Assembly (NCBI GenBank): GCA_052031065.1
Contig: JBPEXY010000096.1
Coordinates: forward strand, 1-5,891
Length of the DNA: 5,891 nucleotides
Direction of reading: 5' to 3'
Origin: JBPEXY01 sp052031065
Lineage (GTDB): Bacteria > Pseudomonadota > Gammaproteobacteria > Immundisolibacterales > Immundisolibacteraceae
Position 1 is the stretch's first letter. Each line of letters opens with the position of its first letter. The position numbers and the translations under genes are program-made. Positions 5,507 through 5,891 of the stretch are shown piece by piece. Under the pieces are notes generated by a model, which searched no databases, was not told the DNA's origin, and saw nothing but the letters and a program-made list of their open reading frames with translations.

Positions 5507-5891
5507 ATTTACCCCGTTATTCGTTTCTCGCCGCTCTGTTTGTCGTTGTTTATCCTCACCACACCATCGGTCGCGAATGAGATCGTCAATTTGCCGACGA
5601 TTGAAATTGAAGAACGGCTGGTAACTCCAGGGATCTCTGAGTTACCTGTCTACCCCTCGGCGATTTACGACAGCGGTGAGCTGCTGAAATCCCTGCCCGG
5701 CGCCAACATCAATCGCAATGGACCGCTGAGCGGTGTTGCCCAGTACCGCGGCTATTTTGGTGACCGGGTTAACGTGCGTATTGGTGATGTCCATCTGGAA
5801 CCCGCCGGCCCCAATGCAATGGATGCGCCGATGAGTTATCTGCCCTCGATCCTTGCCGATTCGATTCAGCTGGAGCGCGGCATCTCCAGGG
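5504..5891 (+). CDS. TonB-dependent outer-membrane receptor, N-terminal part, cut by window end
   Basis: Such receptors import metal complexes or other scarce nutrients across the outer membrane, powered by TonB-ExbBD; only the first 129 codons are present. From the TTG start the protein opens with a typical Sec signal peptide: Arg7, a hydrophobic core at about 8-20 and a likely cleavage site after SVA (22-24). A possible TonB box lies near PTIEIEE (31-37). The plug domain follows, with LLKSLPGANINRNG (60-73), QYRGYFGDRVNVRIGDV (80-96) and SIQLERGIS (120-128), all characteristic of the family. GPNAMDAPMSY (102-112) resembles the GCPNRMDPPTSY-type stretch of OprC/NosA-like copper receptors, suggesting a metal substrate; this is inference from a short segment, and the metal-binding Cys is not conserved. 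Full receptors are usually 600-800 residues. The gene follows a long intergenic region, with the divergent peptidase gene on its other side. Confidence 0.9.
   Translation, partial: MIYPVIRFSPLCLSLFILTTPSVANEIVNLPTIEIEERLVTPGISELPVYPSAIYDSGELLKSLPGANINRNGPLSGVAQYRGYFGDRVNVRIGDVHLEPAGPNAMDAPMSYLPSILADSIQLERGISR

Overview
The window looks like chromosomal DNA from a free-living, moderately GC-rich Gram-negative bacterium, most likely a gammaproteobacterium. The reasons are a bacterial GalU-type UDP-glucose pyrophosphorylase, an outer-membrane TonB-dependent receptor with an N-terminal export signal, a 14-helix DHA2-type drug exporter, and long non-coding gaps between mostly single genes. I see no rRNA, tRNA, CRISPR array, transposase or integrase.

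Layout. Positions 1-842 (minus strand) hold galU, cut by the window edge near its C-terminus. A gap of about 720 bases (843-1561) starts AT-rich, as expected for the galU leader, and then carries only short, ambiguous open frames. At 1562-2512 (plus) lies a soluble, mostly helical 316-residue protein with two copies of an R-x-R-G motif, best read as a stand-alone protein of the nitrate/nitrite-sensing (NIT-like) kind. After a 282-base gap, 2795-4360 (plus) encodes an MFS transporter of the EmrB/QacA (DHA2) type. It converges on a small minus-strand gene (4575-4985) for a 136-residue stand-alone papain-like peptidase related to family C39. That gene has the full Gln-Cys-His-Asp set and its own plausible sigma-70 promoter. 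A non-coding stretch of about 520 bases (4986-5503) contains palindromes and a possible interspersed repeat. It leads to a TonB-dependent receptor starting at 5504 (plus) from a TTG codon and running off the window end.

The genes do not form an obvious operon or pathway: every neighbouring pair is separated by more than 200 bases, and the strands are mixed. The links are at most thematic: cell-envelope sugar nucleotide supply (galU), export (MFS), and outer-membrane uptake (TonB receptor). The features most worth following up are the isolated C39-like peptidase with no ABC transporter attached, the duplicated NIT-like protein, and the TTG-started receptor with a perfect 8-bp inverted repeat upstream. 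I found no convincing case for a wholly new multi-gene system.
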